DNA of 64,000 nt, taken from contig KB311953.1 in NCBI GenBank assembly GCA_000328365.1, positions 198,856 through 262,855 on the forward strand. The letters are read 5' to 3'. The translations under genes were made by a program, and so were the position numbers. Under the pieces are notes generated by a model. That model did not search any database. It was not told the DNA's origin and saw only the letters and a program-made list of their open reading frames with translations. This document shows positions 9,913-21,945 of this stretch, piece after piece. The DNA comes from Capitella teleta (Eukaryota > Annelida > Polychaeta > Capitellidae). Every line of letters starts with the position of its first letter. Position 1 is the first letter of the stretch.

Positions 9913-12900
9913 CTAAGAAACATATTCATCAGAATATATTATTTCGCGTGCAGCCATTTTGATATCCCCATTGCAATGTCGAAGGATTTCATAAAAGCAT
10001 TCGGGTGAGAGCTTGAAATTCTTCATGACCTCCTGTTTAGAAATAAGTCTCCATTTAGAATCAACTGCATATAAAACCCCAATAATAATGAGTAAACTTT
10101 CTAATAACAGTGAAACCTTGATAACCTGACCTCAGATTCCACAGACATCTCTCTTATTCGAGCTATTTCAAGTCGTGTGAATCCCCTACACTGACCCATT
10201 TGATTCTCTTTTTTCATTGCTTCACCTTTTATACATGTTACGTTTGTGTTTTGGTTTTTTTGTTCTTTTGAGAATCAATAAAAAAGTATGGGGAAAAAAA
10301 GGTTTAAAAATTACGAAATAGCCACGGTCCCTCAAACATATATGAAGCATATTTTCTGGTCTTGTTATATACCTCATGAAGCATGCACCTCATTACAATG
10401 GATTGCGATATCAAAATACAATATCGACTATCTTACCTCAGATAAGCTGATGATGTTCTCCATATTTGAAGCATCTGAAAAGGGAATTAAAATTAGAATC
10501 AAGAGAAATGTGAGTTCTATACTTAGGGAATTCAGCGGTGGCAAGGGAGATTGAGATTTTACAGCGCATCCACACAAGAGAGTCAGCCACCAAAGAGCAC
10601 AGTACATAAGGTACCCAAGGAACTTGAAATTTAACGCACAACAAATTATGAAAACCTCTACCTTCAGAAAGCCTTCTGTTTACAGCCACAGTCTCCTCTA
10701 CATCAGAAATCATGATAATATTCCTTATAGTGTGATCAGTGACGGGGATTTCTAACAAATCATAGAGAAATACATACATGAAATCCCCAAATTGATATGG
10801 GAGTGAATTTCATTACCTTCTATTTCCTGGGGAGGGGTGTTTTCAGAACTGGACGCCTGACTGGCCACGACTCTTGCCACTTTCCTAACGGGCATTGAAT
10901 TATCAGATGAAGAAACAACAGGGAAATTCCTTTTAAATGTAAATCGATGTTTTGGTAGGGGAGAAGATTGGCTAGGGCTGGAGTCATGAATAGGAACGGG
11001 TGGAGTGATGCACTGTGTAGGAGATGCACTCTTCTGAGCAGAAGATTCCTCCATCAAATCTGAGGAAATCCTCCTCGCTCGATTCGAAGGTGGATTCACA
11101 TGTGGCACTGGGGAAAGTCGTTGAGTTTCTTCAGAATCAGCAATCTGCGAAGAGACATAAGTTTAGTTACTTTGTTGTTGCATGAAAAATTAAAATAACA
11201 TCACCTTTTGAGAGGTTGATTTCTCAGAATCTGAAATAAATATAATTAATAAACCCTAATTAGAATTAAACTGAAGTCAGACCTGCTCAATCAAGCCTCT
11301 CCAGTTGGCATTGAACCAGCTAGATACTCTTAAGTGGTATTCACGCTTATTTCTACAACGATGGCCGACAGCTAAATCAACGCTCAACAGAAATACTGTA
11401 GAACACTATATTTTCAAAAATTTAAAATTATTTAAAAGACACTCCTGATACTTGCACAGGGAAAAAGACAAGAGTCAAAGCCAGTTCTCAAAGATTCAAA
11501 AATGTATTTGTTTTGCGAAATCAGGCTGGTTTAACAAGAGGTTTCTAAAATAAAATAAGTAAAACTCACCATCAGAGTCAATAATGAAATCTCTCAAGCT
11601 GGAATTTTTGTCTTCAAGCATACCTAGGAGAGAGGGAATTATGCCTCTCAAAGTGATAATGATATTAGAATGCTTACCAGCTTGGCGCATCAGCAACATA
11701 TCACATTCATCTGCAGAGGAGCTTGTGGAATGGTCAGATTGCCTCAATCGATCAGTAGAACCTGCCAAACGAGTCCCGTATTTAACCCCTGCCATCAAGA
11801 GTTAGAAAACTGAAAATTAACTATTGAAATTTACCGTAAAATCCGTTTGTGAGTGCTTCAACTTGGTCTGCCTTCAGAGGGTAGTGACTGAGATCTCGGA
11901 TGATGACCTTCCGGAAGCGGTCCTTCATGGACTGCCAAGTGCATTTGGTGACCTTGAGGGAAACCAAGGTCAACATAACATATTCACGAAGTCACTGATT
12001 GTCGTCACCTGTGATGCTGCCATTGATTTCCAGATGGCGTTGCCTTTGATCTTCGTACAGAGGTTATCATCAATTATAAAATTTATGATCGCCATATCAT
12101 CTTGCAGCGTGTACTTCTTCCTCCTGCAAATTTCTCTTTTGAAAAAATAAAAAGCAGATTGGTCGATCACTGACCCTTTCCTCTCCCGCATATCCGTCTT
12201 CACCAAGTTGGTCTCACAACCTGAAAAACTGTCGTCACTCGCGATGCTCCCTTTTGGGACACTATTTAGAGGGAGCATCGAAGATATGATCGTGGTTTTC
12301 ATCAGTTCCCAGCCCTTACCGATACTGGTCAATATTCTGAAGAGCATTTTGAGCAGTTGAGTCATCAATAAATCTGACTGAAACAGAGTCTTCTGAGAGG
12401 GTTTTACCCTTGGAGCAAAGCCTGAAAGTATTGAATTACGAGGCAATTCATTCACGCAATGACAAGTATTTGCCTGATGCAGTCCTCGTCCCACTTGCTC
12501 GTTACCTCTCCACCTCCATACTAGAAAAAGAGAACAATATTCCGCATAATAATTCAAAATAATTCAAATAATCCGCATAATAACATAACCATACAACATA
12601 ATATTTTCAGAGGCTTCAAGGCATTATTTGACATACCAATCTGATTTTGGTATTTTAAGCTAGGAAGTATATGTATTATGAGTCCCAGTACTGAAACAGT
12701 ATTTCCGTCACAAAGGGTAAAGAGATTCAACAAAGTGCTGATTTATGCAAATGTCTCAAATAAAGTTTTATGCAATAAAAAAAAATATTGATATCACTTG
12801 AAATTTTCGGGGTGATATCGCGAGCAACTGTTGTCTTGTCGACCCCAACCCCAACATTTGGTGTTGGGGATTGTAGGATATAAGATTATTATATCCTAAC

Positions 12901-14654
12901 TTGAGTGCATGATCTCTCTGATCAGCCAGAATCATTCTGTTTAAGGCTCCATACCGCAACACTGTCACTTGATAATCGTGGACAATGAACAGAAATTATG
13001 AAGCGATGCAACACTGCCAACACGTTACCGTTGAGTGTTGGCAACAAGCACTGTATCATGTGTATGATTGTATCAGTTAGTCCCATAACTTCACAAGTGT
13101 GCCAGAATTAGGGCTGGGCGGATATCTGTGTCCGATATCCGTGACAGCACGGATATTGGGGGTTTTCAGTACTATCCGTGATCCGTGTTTCAACACGGAT
13201 AGTTAAACACGGATAGTGTAAATTTCAAGTGTTTGTTTCGAGCGCACAGTGAGCATAGCGCACAGCCATTCCGCACACAAGCGCTGCTCACTGAAGCTGA
13301 GCGATGTCAATTACAAGATTACACGATGTCAACAATGCGCTAATTCTTATTTGTTTTAAATAAACACAATTCTATCCCCTTGAATCTCTTCAGTCATCAA
13401 GCAAAAGTGACGAAACCACGCGTTGTTGACTATCTCCTTTAGTGCCTATTTTTCAACACGTGACAGCTTTGTCAATTGCAGTTTTCGTGTGAACCACAAA
13501 CAGCACTGAATTTCATCACTTTCTCGACCTTGAACCATGTTTGAAATTAAACAGTTAATACAGACTAGTACATATGCCTAGGCTACTTGGCGATCTAGCG
13601 ACTTGAATTATTTCAAACTTTCTATGGAACAATAATTGCCATGAAGTTATGAACTGACTTGCGCCTCATGAAGTTACTAAGTTTGTACATTTCCAAATCA
13701 TGTTTATTGAAAGTGTACACTGTAGCATAAAGTGCACGTTACTGTCGTTCCGTTTTGGGCTTATAATCTGCGACTCGTGAAGTTAGGGAAAAATACTTAA
13801 AATAGCCTGTGCTGATAAGGAATTCACCTCTGTGAAAGGCAAGCGAGCTGTCTGCATGTGCGATGCCTCTTGAAAGTTATTCTGAATGTTTTGATAAAAG
13901 AAATGTACAAGAAACAAGGATGACCGCAGTAGGTCAAGGTTGCTTGTCTTTAACTGCTGCAGGCAGAGCGTGGTTTTCCCGCTCACAGCGTGTGCCAGGC
14001 GCTGGGCCATTACGCTGCAGGTGCATGCTCCTGTGTTTGGGCATAAATATCCGTGTCCGTATCCGTATCCGTCGGATATTAGTAACACGGATATCCGTTA
14101 TCCGTGTATCCGTGTTGAAGCAATATCCGCCCAGCCCTAGCCAGAATATCCACTGAGTTAGTCAGTCAGTCACTCAGTGACTCGAGCGAGTCAGTGAGTA
14201 GACTCAGACTGACTGCATGATGTAGTCTCGTCCCAAGACTCTATATTGGTAATTAGTATATTCATTATATTGGCATCATCCCCAGATAATGGCTTATGCC
14301 ATATCATCATATGGACTAAATGGAGTTCAGGTTGGTTCAGGTTGATTGGATTAAAGTGCCTTTGTTTCGGCACTGTTACAATCTGACGTTCGAGTTTCTC
14401 TTTATTTATATCTTCTATTTCTAAAAGATATAACCTCATAAACTGATAAATAATACAGTAATTATGATCATGATGATCAACATCAAGAATCAGAGACAAC
14501 ATTTACATTAGAAACCTAAGAAGGGTTAATTTGATTTAATGTTACTCACTTTAATAATGGGCAAGTATCGTCTCTTGTCTTGTCCTGGGGGTAGATGAAA
14601 ACGCAATGCGTCCCCATTTTCCTTCGTAAATAGCACCTGGCTGAATTTGAACAT
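9913..14654 (-). CDS. TERF2IP: Telomere protein RAP1 (TERF2IP-like): BRCT, Myb, C-terminal module
   Basis: RAP1 binds the shelterin TRF2 protein and protects telomeres in vertebrates. Modelled exons (minus): 14654-14550 (start MFKFSQVLFTKENG, first BRCT strand, like the human VRDDGSSMSFYV region), BRCT remainder within 12520-12320 (YGGGEV; exact splicing unclear), a short exon ending near 12167, 12123-12009 and 11952-11835 (Myb), 11788-11678, 11623-11570, 11230-11205 (26 nt), 11144-10817, 10751-10662, 10474-10437, 10032-9913. The Myb domain reads RKKYTLQDDMAIINFI, GNAIWKSM, TWQSMKDRFRKVI, matching human FTDADDVAIL, GNALWKAM, SWQSLKDRYLK. A long Ser/Pro/basic linker follows. The 40-codon last exon (FKLSPECFYEILRHCNGDI) is taken as the RCT-type protein-binding end. 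The acidic motif LRDFIIDSD lies in exon 11623-11570. Intron 1 (2 kb) carries a hAT MITE. Confidence 0.85.
13109..14139. mobile_element. Non-autonomous hAT element in RAP1 intron 1
   Basis: The ends are TAGGGCTGGGCGGATAT and the inverted ATATCCGCCCAGCCCTA. The 8-bp direct repeat GCCAGAAT flanks it exactly (13101-13108 and 14140-14147). TAGGGCTGGGCG ends with 8-bp duplications are typical of hAT MITEs. The subterminal zones carry many GGATATCCGTG-type motifs, as hAT transposase-binding regions often do. There is no transposase frame. Length is 1031 bp. Confidence 0.93.
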
Positions 14655-14919
14655 GGTCGCCAAATATTGTTCTGAATCTGTTAAAGCTAGAACAAATAAT
14701 ACACAATGTGCATAACATTATGTAAATCAGGGGAATTTGGAGTTAGACACCTCCAATTAAGATGAGAAACTAGTTCAAACGACAGAATGTTACCGAAACA
14801 AGAGTACTTTATCACCACAAGGGATATTAGGGTGATTAAATATTGGCTATAAAACCCCTCAAACTCTCAATTGATTTATTATTGGAAAGTATGAGGAATT
14901 TTTTTTAGGGCGGGGTTAG

Positions 14920-15325
14920 GCAGCCTTAAATAACCACCTAGCATCACGGGAAGAATAATTATAAAGTCTTTGCAAGAATCCTATAATAAATATATAGAGA
15001 GCTCCGCAAACCGGTAGCCGTGCCACTCCTTTCNNNNNNNNNNNNNNNNNNNNNNNNNNNNNNNNNNNNNNNNNNNNNNNNNNNCAGGAGCCAGCCGAAA
15101 GAAGTGGCACGGCTAGCAAACCGGGTTTCTAGAAATTTAGAATTTGGGCGCCAATTTGATTCGTAGAGGAGGGGATGGGGGTTGCGCCTTAAATAACCAC
15201 CTAGCATCACTGGAAGAATAATTATAAAGTCTTTGCAAGTACCCTATATAAAGAGAGTTCCGCAAACCTGGTTCCTAGAAATTTAGAATTTGGGCGCCAT
15301 TTTGATTCGTAGAATCAAAGCCTCC
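14920..15325. repeat. Tandem duplication with a nested TIR insertion and assembly gap
   Basis: The segment from TTAAATAACCACCTAGCATC to GAATTTGGGCGCCA occurs twice (start near 14928 and 15189). In the first copy it is interrupted between 15015 and 15112 by sequence beginning TAGCCGTGCCACTCCTTTC and ending in its near-perfect inverse, flanked by GCAAACCGG (15006-15014 and 15113-15121). The second copy has the uninterrupted form GCAAACCTGGTT, an empty target site. The 51 N of the gap lie inside the insertion. Confidence 0.8.
15034..15084. other. Assembly gap (51 N)
   Basis: Unresolved bases inside a small terminal-inverted-repeat insertion. The true length is unknown. Confidence 0.99.
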
Positions 15326-15329
15326 GCTA

Positions 15330-16380
15330 TCTTTTAACATGGAAAAATCATACCCAACCGCAATAAAATCAGTATAACTTTGCCAATCTTGCATGAAAAC
15401 CCATAAAATTGACTGTTATTTCCTCCTTATATATTTCTTTACCAGAAAAAAAATATTATTGCACTCACTGGCGATGTTTAACTCTTGTAATCATAACATG
15501 AATCAACGCAAATCATATAAAATCAAAACACCAAATTCGACCTGTTCCTTAAAAAATTCTGAAATCTATACTTTTCAAATGACAATAAATCAATAATTTC
15601 GAACGCGAAATTAAAATTTTTCAATAAATTAAACCCTCATTAAGATACTACTAGCATTGTTGAGATTCTATAAATTAATTCAACATTGTTAATTACGCTT
15701 CAAACAACCCCACTGTTTTGCTACTTATGAGTGCTCTTCACCCACGCTATACAGGAATTTCAACCTTAACGTCACCCTTGGTACGTTATCCTTTCAATGG
15801 CGCCCTCACTTGGAAGAAAACAAAACTAATTTATAGTAACTGAGCTGGTAACTTCTGAAAAATTCTCTTCTAAGGCGATCAAAACAACCTGTTACACAAT
15901 CGGGTGGAAATCCTCAAAAGTCAAAAGCTCGAATTTTACATGGAACGATATATGTGGTGGGATCATTGCCAGTGATTGTGAATAACCATTTGAAATGCTG
16001 ACTTTTGTTTGGCGAAAAATAATGCGTGACATCATGATGTCTGACATGCATTGTATTAGTAGTCACCTGTGCATGTCATAATCTATCAGTGGTGATTGTT
16101 ATGCTAAATCTTACTGTGACACTGGCCGGTCGCCTGTCTGTAACTGGGTCAGTAAGAGAGTCATGATGTGTTTTTGTGTCAACTCAAGGCCCAAAGTCTT
16201 GAATAGACAGTGTCACAGTTGCAAAACTCCAATAGTATTATAAAAAAATATACACACATACAGTATATGATATAAAGTTAGAGATATACTCAGATAGACT
16301 AATATTTATTGCACACATTGCTATATTTTGCAGATAAGCATTGTGGTTGCATATATCATATTGTAGTACTTGTAGAATTG
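15330..16380. other. Non-coding stretch, nothing recognised
   Basis: AT-rich sequence with short random open frames only. No repeats, RNA genes or coding similarity were seen. Confidence 0.4.
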
Positions 16381-16390
16381 ACTCGGGCAC

Positions 16391-16998
16391 TTTCCTCACT
16401 TTCCTCACCCTCCACAAAGCCAAAACTCGCCCCACTCTTGAATATGCCTCCCCTGTCTGGACACCCCACCTAAAAAAAACACATCAATAAAATCGAGAGA
16501 ATACAAATGAGAGCGACAAGAACACTACCCACATTACGTCACCTACCCTACCCACAACGACTGAAAAAACTCGGACTGCCAACACTGACCTACAGGTGAC
16601 TACAAACCAACTTGATTGAGACATACAAAATCATCAACAGACTAACCAACATCAACCATACAGACGTGCTACCCCCCTCCCCCCCATTCAGACTACATTC
16701 ACCCAAAGACACAGACACAAATTGAGCAGAGGACAAACACAATTACTTACTCGACTGTCTAATGACACCGCATCATAACAGCATGGAACTCCCTCCCAGC
16801 AGACACCATCAACTCTCCCATCATTAACATCTTCAAACTTACATAACAAAACTTACAACACCACCCCCTAAAATTCAACCACACCAACATTTAAAACTCA
16901 CACTCCATCTTATCCAATAACAAAATAACAACAACTAACCAAGGGACAAAAAGAGCTTTGCTCATTATTTCAATCCATCAAGTAAAGTAAAGTAAATA
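16391..16998 (+). mobile_element. 3' fragment of a non-LTR retrotransposon (CR1/L2-like LINE)
   Basis: Translated pieces resemble the end of LINE reverse transcriptases: LEYASPVWTPHLKK, then a stretch equivalent to RLKKLGLPTLTYR, then ETYKIINRLTNI, then a region equivalent to the terminal WNSLP motif near 16782. Stops and frame changes are present, so it is an old, 5'-truncated copy. It ends in an AAGTAAAGTAAAGTAAA tail near 16980, as expected for a LINE 3' end. A related fragment sits in the p62 intron. Confidence 0.8.
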
Positions 16999-17239
16999 TC
17001 ATGAATTCAATCTTTAGTGAATACAACAAATGGTCTATATCTATCAGTCTATTTATCATTTCCGTTTTTAATTTCATGCTTTTGTAGTTCATTTGGTTGA
17101 ATAAATCAATTTCTCATTTTACGAGTGCGATATTAGCAAATTATCCGGCTCTCAATTAAACCTTGAGCTTGCTCAAGCATTAAAAAATCCAATGGGGTTG
17201 TTAGAAGTGTAAATAACGATAGTAAAATAATTTAAAATA

Positions 17240-17560
17240 CTTCAACAATGCTATTAGTATCTTTATAATGGTTTAATCTCTCTAAAAAATTAATTTTGAA
17301 AGGAAATATGCTAGAAATTATTGATTTATTGCCAGTTGAAAATGCCAATTTTTCTGCTTTCTTTTCCAGGAGTTTGTTGATGTGCGGCATTATGATAGTG
17401 CTCATTTTAGATTTAGATTCTGGTTGATTCACGTTTTGATTACGACACCTAATAATCACGAATGAGTGCCATAATTTTTTATGGTTAAGAAATATATAAG
17501 AAAGTAATACTAATAAACTTTCAGGATTTAAATGGACGATTGGCAAAGTTATACAGCTTT
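17240..17560. repeat. Diverged direct repeat, copy 1 (partner 19330-19640)
   Basis: This stretch shares an ordered series of similar strings with 19330-19640: a repeat of GTATCTTTAT, then AAATATGCT(A/C)GAAAT, then CAGTTGAA, then TTGATTCACG, then AATTGGCAAAGTTATAC-like. The similarity is patchy, so the duplication or repeat family is old. Order and orientation are the same, with copies about 2.09 kb apart. The type is unknown. Confidence 0.5.
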
Positions 17561-18936
17561 TTTGTGGTAAGGTAGGATTTTTCCATATGGTATTTGCGAG
17601 TGCACAAGCTTGCAAAAGTATCGTAAACAGTGCAGTTGTTTGATGCGTAAATATAAGTGTTTAAGGTAGTGTATCTCTCATTGAAAAAAAAGTCGTCACA
17701 CAAGAATTACTCCAAACATTTTTGTGTGAAGGAGAATGATATAACAGATCAGAAAACCCCCCATGGTTTTCCGAAAATGGTTCAGCAACTTACTTATTGA
17801 TAGTGCAGCATGTTCAAAATAAACCCTTACAATACTCAGGCATAGATCTATACCTGGTTGAAATTTGGTAATCATACAATCAGATCGAGCGAAGATAACG
17901 GTGATTGTGTACGAGAATTGTCTGGAAAAAACATGGGGAGTTTACTCTTCTGTTGTATTTGCAACTCAATACTGGCTACTCCAAGCCGTTATTTGGGGAC
18001 AAACTATACATGTAAATTTTTCTCATCCAATTTAGAACACATATAAACAAAGATAATATGGGGTCACTGGACTAGTTTTCAACTTCTGAGAGTTTCAACA
18101 ACCCTAACCCCTATTTAGCCAAATGTCGGAATTGTGATAAATTTGAGTATTGATGAAAATTTACGACTTGGTCATGCTCTAATGAGGATAAACAATGTAG
18201 ATACAAGTGAAACACAAAATATCACAGAAAACAAATGAAAAAGTAATATTCTTTATTCAGGATGTTGTACAAAAATAGCAATACTAAAGTGTATTGCGAC
18301 TGACTTCTTACTGACAGTACAAGAGCAAATGAAATTAGTTTCAACAATGTAAGACAATCCTTCATGAGAAACAATTAGGGATGGGCTTGATATTACTATG
18401 CGAGTTGCTCAGTCGGTCCTGATCATGATGGTCTTGATCTTGCGAAGTTGATTCTCGATTCAAATTATTCTCTTCAACATTGAGAGGGAGAGGTTGCTGT
18501 GAGGGCTAAGGGGGACGCTGTTGATTCTGAAACAGTTGATGTCAATGTTACACTAGGTTAGCGGAGTGTACCAGATCTACTAGTATATATGTACTACTAC
18601 AAGTATGTGTGTCTATAAGCACTAATACTAGTACCAGTAACTAATATGGCGGTATTTATACCTAGATTCGGGACATATTTGTCCTAGTGACAGTGAAATT
18701 TATTGACTGATTCATGTTGAATGTTTTATACAACCGATATTCATATTCAATTATTGTGATATTCATGAAATTCTTGCTTATTACATGACATAATGGTCAT
18801 CATAATGTCTAACGAGCAGACGACAGCACAACCATCGGTTTGCAGGGCTGGCTGGGCATTACACATAGAATCTTGACATTGCTGATTGCACATGACCCGA
18901 ATCATCGAATGTAAACAATACATACATTATCATACA

Positions 18937-19312
18937 TTAGTCTAAATCATTAGATACAATCATAACAATGGGTGAATCACTAAATGGTGTGACTGTGAGT
19001 TTGTCACAGATACTATAATCAATACTTCTGACAAGACTTACCGCTTCATCCACTCGTCCTAAGAATCTCCCGCTTCGCCGGTCACGTTTTTTTATATAGG
19101 TTGCTTTATCATCGTGATTTGATGATTTGACACCTGAAAGATCAAATTCGCGCAATTTTGACAACTTGTCAACAAGTGAACAACACACACGACAAGCTCT
19201 GTGACTTTCCGCTATCGCAATCATAACGTTTCCATGCGCATTATGATCATGTTTGGAAGATTTCCGACAGGACTCGAGGTTTACCGAGGTCTCTGAAACA
19301 ATAAGGGATACA
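18937..19312 (-). CDS. Possible exon of an unknown Cys/His-rich protein
   Basis: An open stretch of about 95 codons, extendable upstream to an acceptor-like TTATTGTTTCAG near 19293, reads ETSVNLESCRKSS, then AESHRACRVCCSLVDKLSKL, then a basic part DRRSGRFLGRVDEAVSLV. Cysteines and histidines are spaced like a metal site. The neighbours are repeats, no further exon was found, and I recognise no family. It may be chance or a piece of a decayed mobile element. Confidence 0.2.
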
Positions 19313-19329
19313 CTACTTTAATGAACTTA

Positions 19330-19640
19330 TAAACTTTCCAAAATGATTCCAGTATCTTTATGACGATTCATTCTTTCTAAACCTGTTCAGTTTAAATCGA
19401 AATATGCTCGAAATGATCGATTTCTTGTCAGTTGAATAGCGCAGATTTTACTGTTTTTATCGCAAATTGCGGTATCATAATTTTGTTGGTTTACCCACTA
19501 CTTCTTGATTCACGTCACGATTGCGAGAAATGAAAGTTGCAAAGGAGTTAATGTTTTTTTCCTGTAAAGAAATATCTAAGGAATATATTATATGTTTATA
19601 TGCACAATTGGCAAAGTTATACTGATTTTACTGCAATTGG
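19330..19640. repeat. Diverged direct repeat, copy 2
   Basis: Partner of 17240-17560; see that entry. Possible further matches continue into 20.5 kb (a CGAGTGGCTCAGTTAGG string there resembles GCGAGTTGCTCAGTCGG near 18400), which hints at a duplicated unit of about 1.2 kb. Confidence 0.45.
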
Positions 19641-20579
19641 GGAGCATTTTCCCATGCTAATTGATAGAGAAGGCTCCAATTCCATGAAACAAAATGGCGT
19701 TCAATCTCACTTTGCAATACTCTGTTTAGCATATTGGATGCTAAGCTTTGCAAGAGGCTGTAAATTCGTGACAGTCGCATTATCTGATTATCTGATTATA
19801 CACACGCTGAGACAACCCAACAAGGTGTCCAAAATTTCCTTCCAAAGTAGTTTGTCAGCTTATCTATCAATATGGTGTCCTCCTCAATTATTGGAAGAAT
19901 GAGCCGTAATGGGGTTTTATGGCACCAACCAACCCCTTTTCAGGTGATACGAGCGTCAGAACAGAAGCCCATGACAGAAGTTTCCCCTACTCATATCCAT
20001 AAATCTCAAAGGTTCTTTATCCTGCATACCACCATAGGCAGTAGTACACAGCGCCCGACCTTGTTACACAGTTTCTGCATCAGTGACAAATTGGTGGCTA
20101 GCAAATCTCAAAACAAATACTTACATTTTGTGAAGCTATTTGTTGAGTCTCTGAAATGTGAAATCTCATGGCCTGAATCTCCACCCTGGAACAGTGGAAA
20201 GTGCACTTTTGGCGTTCAACACATAGATATAAAGGGATTAGCTTGCATATGCTCAGATTTCACATCGCTCATGAAAAATGGTCCTTACATGTCGCCCATT
20301 GCCATGGCAACCCTGCCATTCGTTCACTCGATCATCACAGTTTCTGGTTTTGACAAACGAAAAGAACTCAAACTTTGCACAAAATAATAATATTTTACCA
20401 AATTTGGCCTTGGTGTTACGTTTAATGTATTTCTATTCACATTATAGTATGGATTATATATCAGATAGACATGAAACTGCGAGTGGCTCAGTTAGGCGAC
20501 ATGCTATGATAATTTTTTTCACAATGGGGAGATGTCGATGTCAAATCTGTGTGTATACATATATACAAGCTAATCTCAT

Positions 20580-21945
20580 TTCTATGATGAACCATCACCT
20601 TCCTGGGACACATAGTCTCTGCTGAAGGATGTTGCCCAATATCGAGTAAGGTTAAAGCAATCAACAACCTCTAATTTCTGTCATCAAGGCCAGCACTACA
20701 AAAGTTCTTGGGCTCAACAGGTACATTTTATCCAGGTACATGCCATACTTGGTAGCAATTTTTTGACTGCTGTATCAAAGCTTCAAAAAGAAAATCGAAA
20801 AGGCTTTGCCCTACGGCACTGTCTGCTCCACAAACGATGAGTGAAGAGATCTATACTTATTGTACAGCTATCACCAACCTGAAGATAGTTGATGCTCCAT
20901 TCCCAGTCGATATCACGCTTCTCTGTGACACTTCCTTAGGATTTCCAAGGCCGTTAGTGCTTCCAGATTTTCACCACAATGTGTTTGATGTGCTGTAGAA
21001 ACACTAATATAACACTTTTTTGTATCAGAGTGCCGTAAAACTCCACCCATACATACATATTTATGTGCTGTACAGTTTATCTCACCCTGGCATTAAAGCA
21101 ACGATTTAACTGATGCAATAGTACTACATATGGTTCAACATGAAGAAAGACATTCAGTGATGGTGTCAAGCATGTTCCATCTGCAGTGCTTTGAAGATAC
21201 AAGTTTGCCTTCATCCATGTTGACATTGTTGGTCCTCTCTCTCGCCACAAGAATATACTTATCTGCTCACTGTGATTGGCCAAACACCTAGATGACCAGA
21301 ATCTATCTATTATCGACTATCTGCTAAAGAAAATATTTACCAAAACTTGTGCTCTCAAGTCTTCATATCACATCTTGATGGGATGCCAAATACGGTACCC
21401 CTCCCCCCCCCCCCCCCCACTTCCACTTCACATCTGCATTGTGGAATGCAACGGCTGATTCTCTGGGGAGAGGATTGCATAGCACCGGCGCTTACCACTT
21501 GCAATGCAATGGAATGAATGGTGAAACGATTCCATAGATCACTAAAAGCCTACATAACTGACTTTGAGGACGCCTGCAAGGTAAAAAATGGGTTGAGCAA
21601 CTTTCTTGGGTCATGCTTGGACTAAGAACCTCTCCAAAGGATGATCTTAATGTTGATCCTGCCAAGTTTATGTACAGATCGAGCACCTCTACTCCTTACT
21701 GGAGAATTCATCAGCCAAAATATGCCTTAGCCAAAGCCCGAAACCACCAGCTTCAGGGTCTCCTCGAGTTCATGGGCACTCGTGTGCAACGAATATGTAG
21801 CCTCTCCTCTGCAGCAAACAATCATGTGTTTGTCAGAGTAGGAGGCCAGCACACTCCATTTCAATGTCTGTACATGAGCCCTTCTCATGTCATAGAGCTC
21901 GAGCCTAACCATTTCAAAGTTCTGTGCGGAGAAACACGGCAAACC
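20580..21945 (+). mobile_element. Ty3/Gypsy-like LTR retroelement fossil (pol remnant)
   Basis: The left part resembles the reverse transcriptase/RNase H segment of Gypsy pol, including an FLGHIVSAEG-type motif. The right part (about 21590-21940) resembles the end of integrase, with MLGLRTSPKDDL and HVFVR motifs. It is clearly broken in several places. No LTRs, gag or primer-binding site were identified, so it is an internal fragment. It looks old, and the Kolobok-like MITE at 21946 is inserted at its right edge. Confidence 0.8.

Noticed and set aside
13863-14156. Short frames with RIRIRRI-type and VSVLKQY-type ends
   Set aside because: They lie inside the hAT MITE and read its GGATATCCG subterminal repeats; not genes.
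19600-20387. Two open frames of 100 and 171 codons before the Gypsy fossil
   Set aside because: No family resemblance, no splice context and AT-driven composition. They probably arise by chance in decayed repeat DNA.
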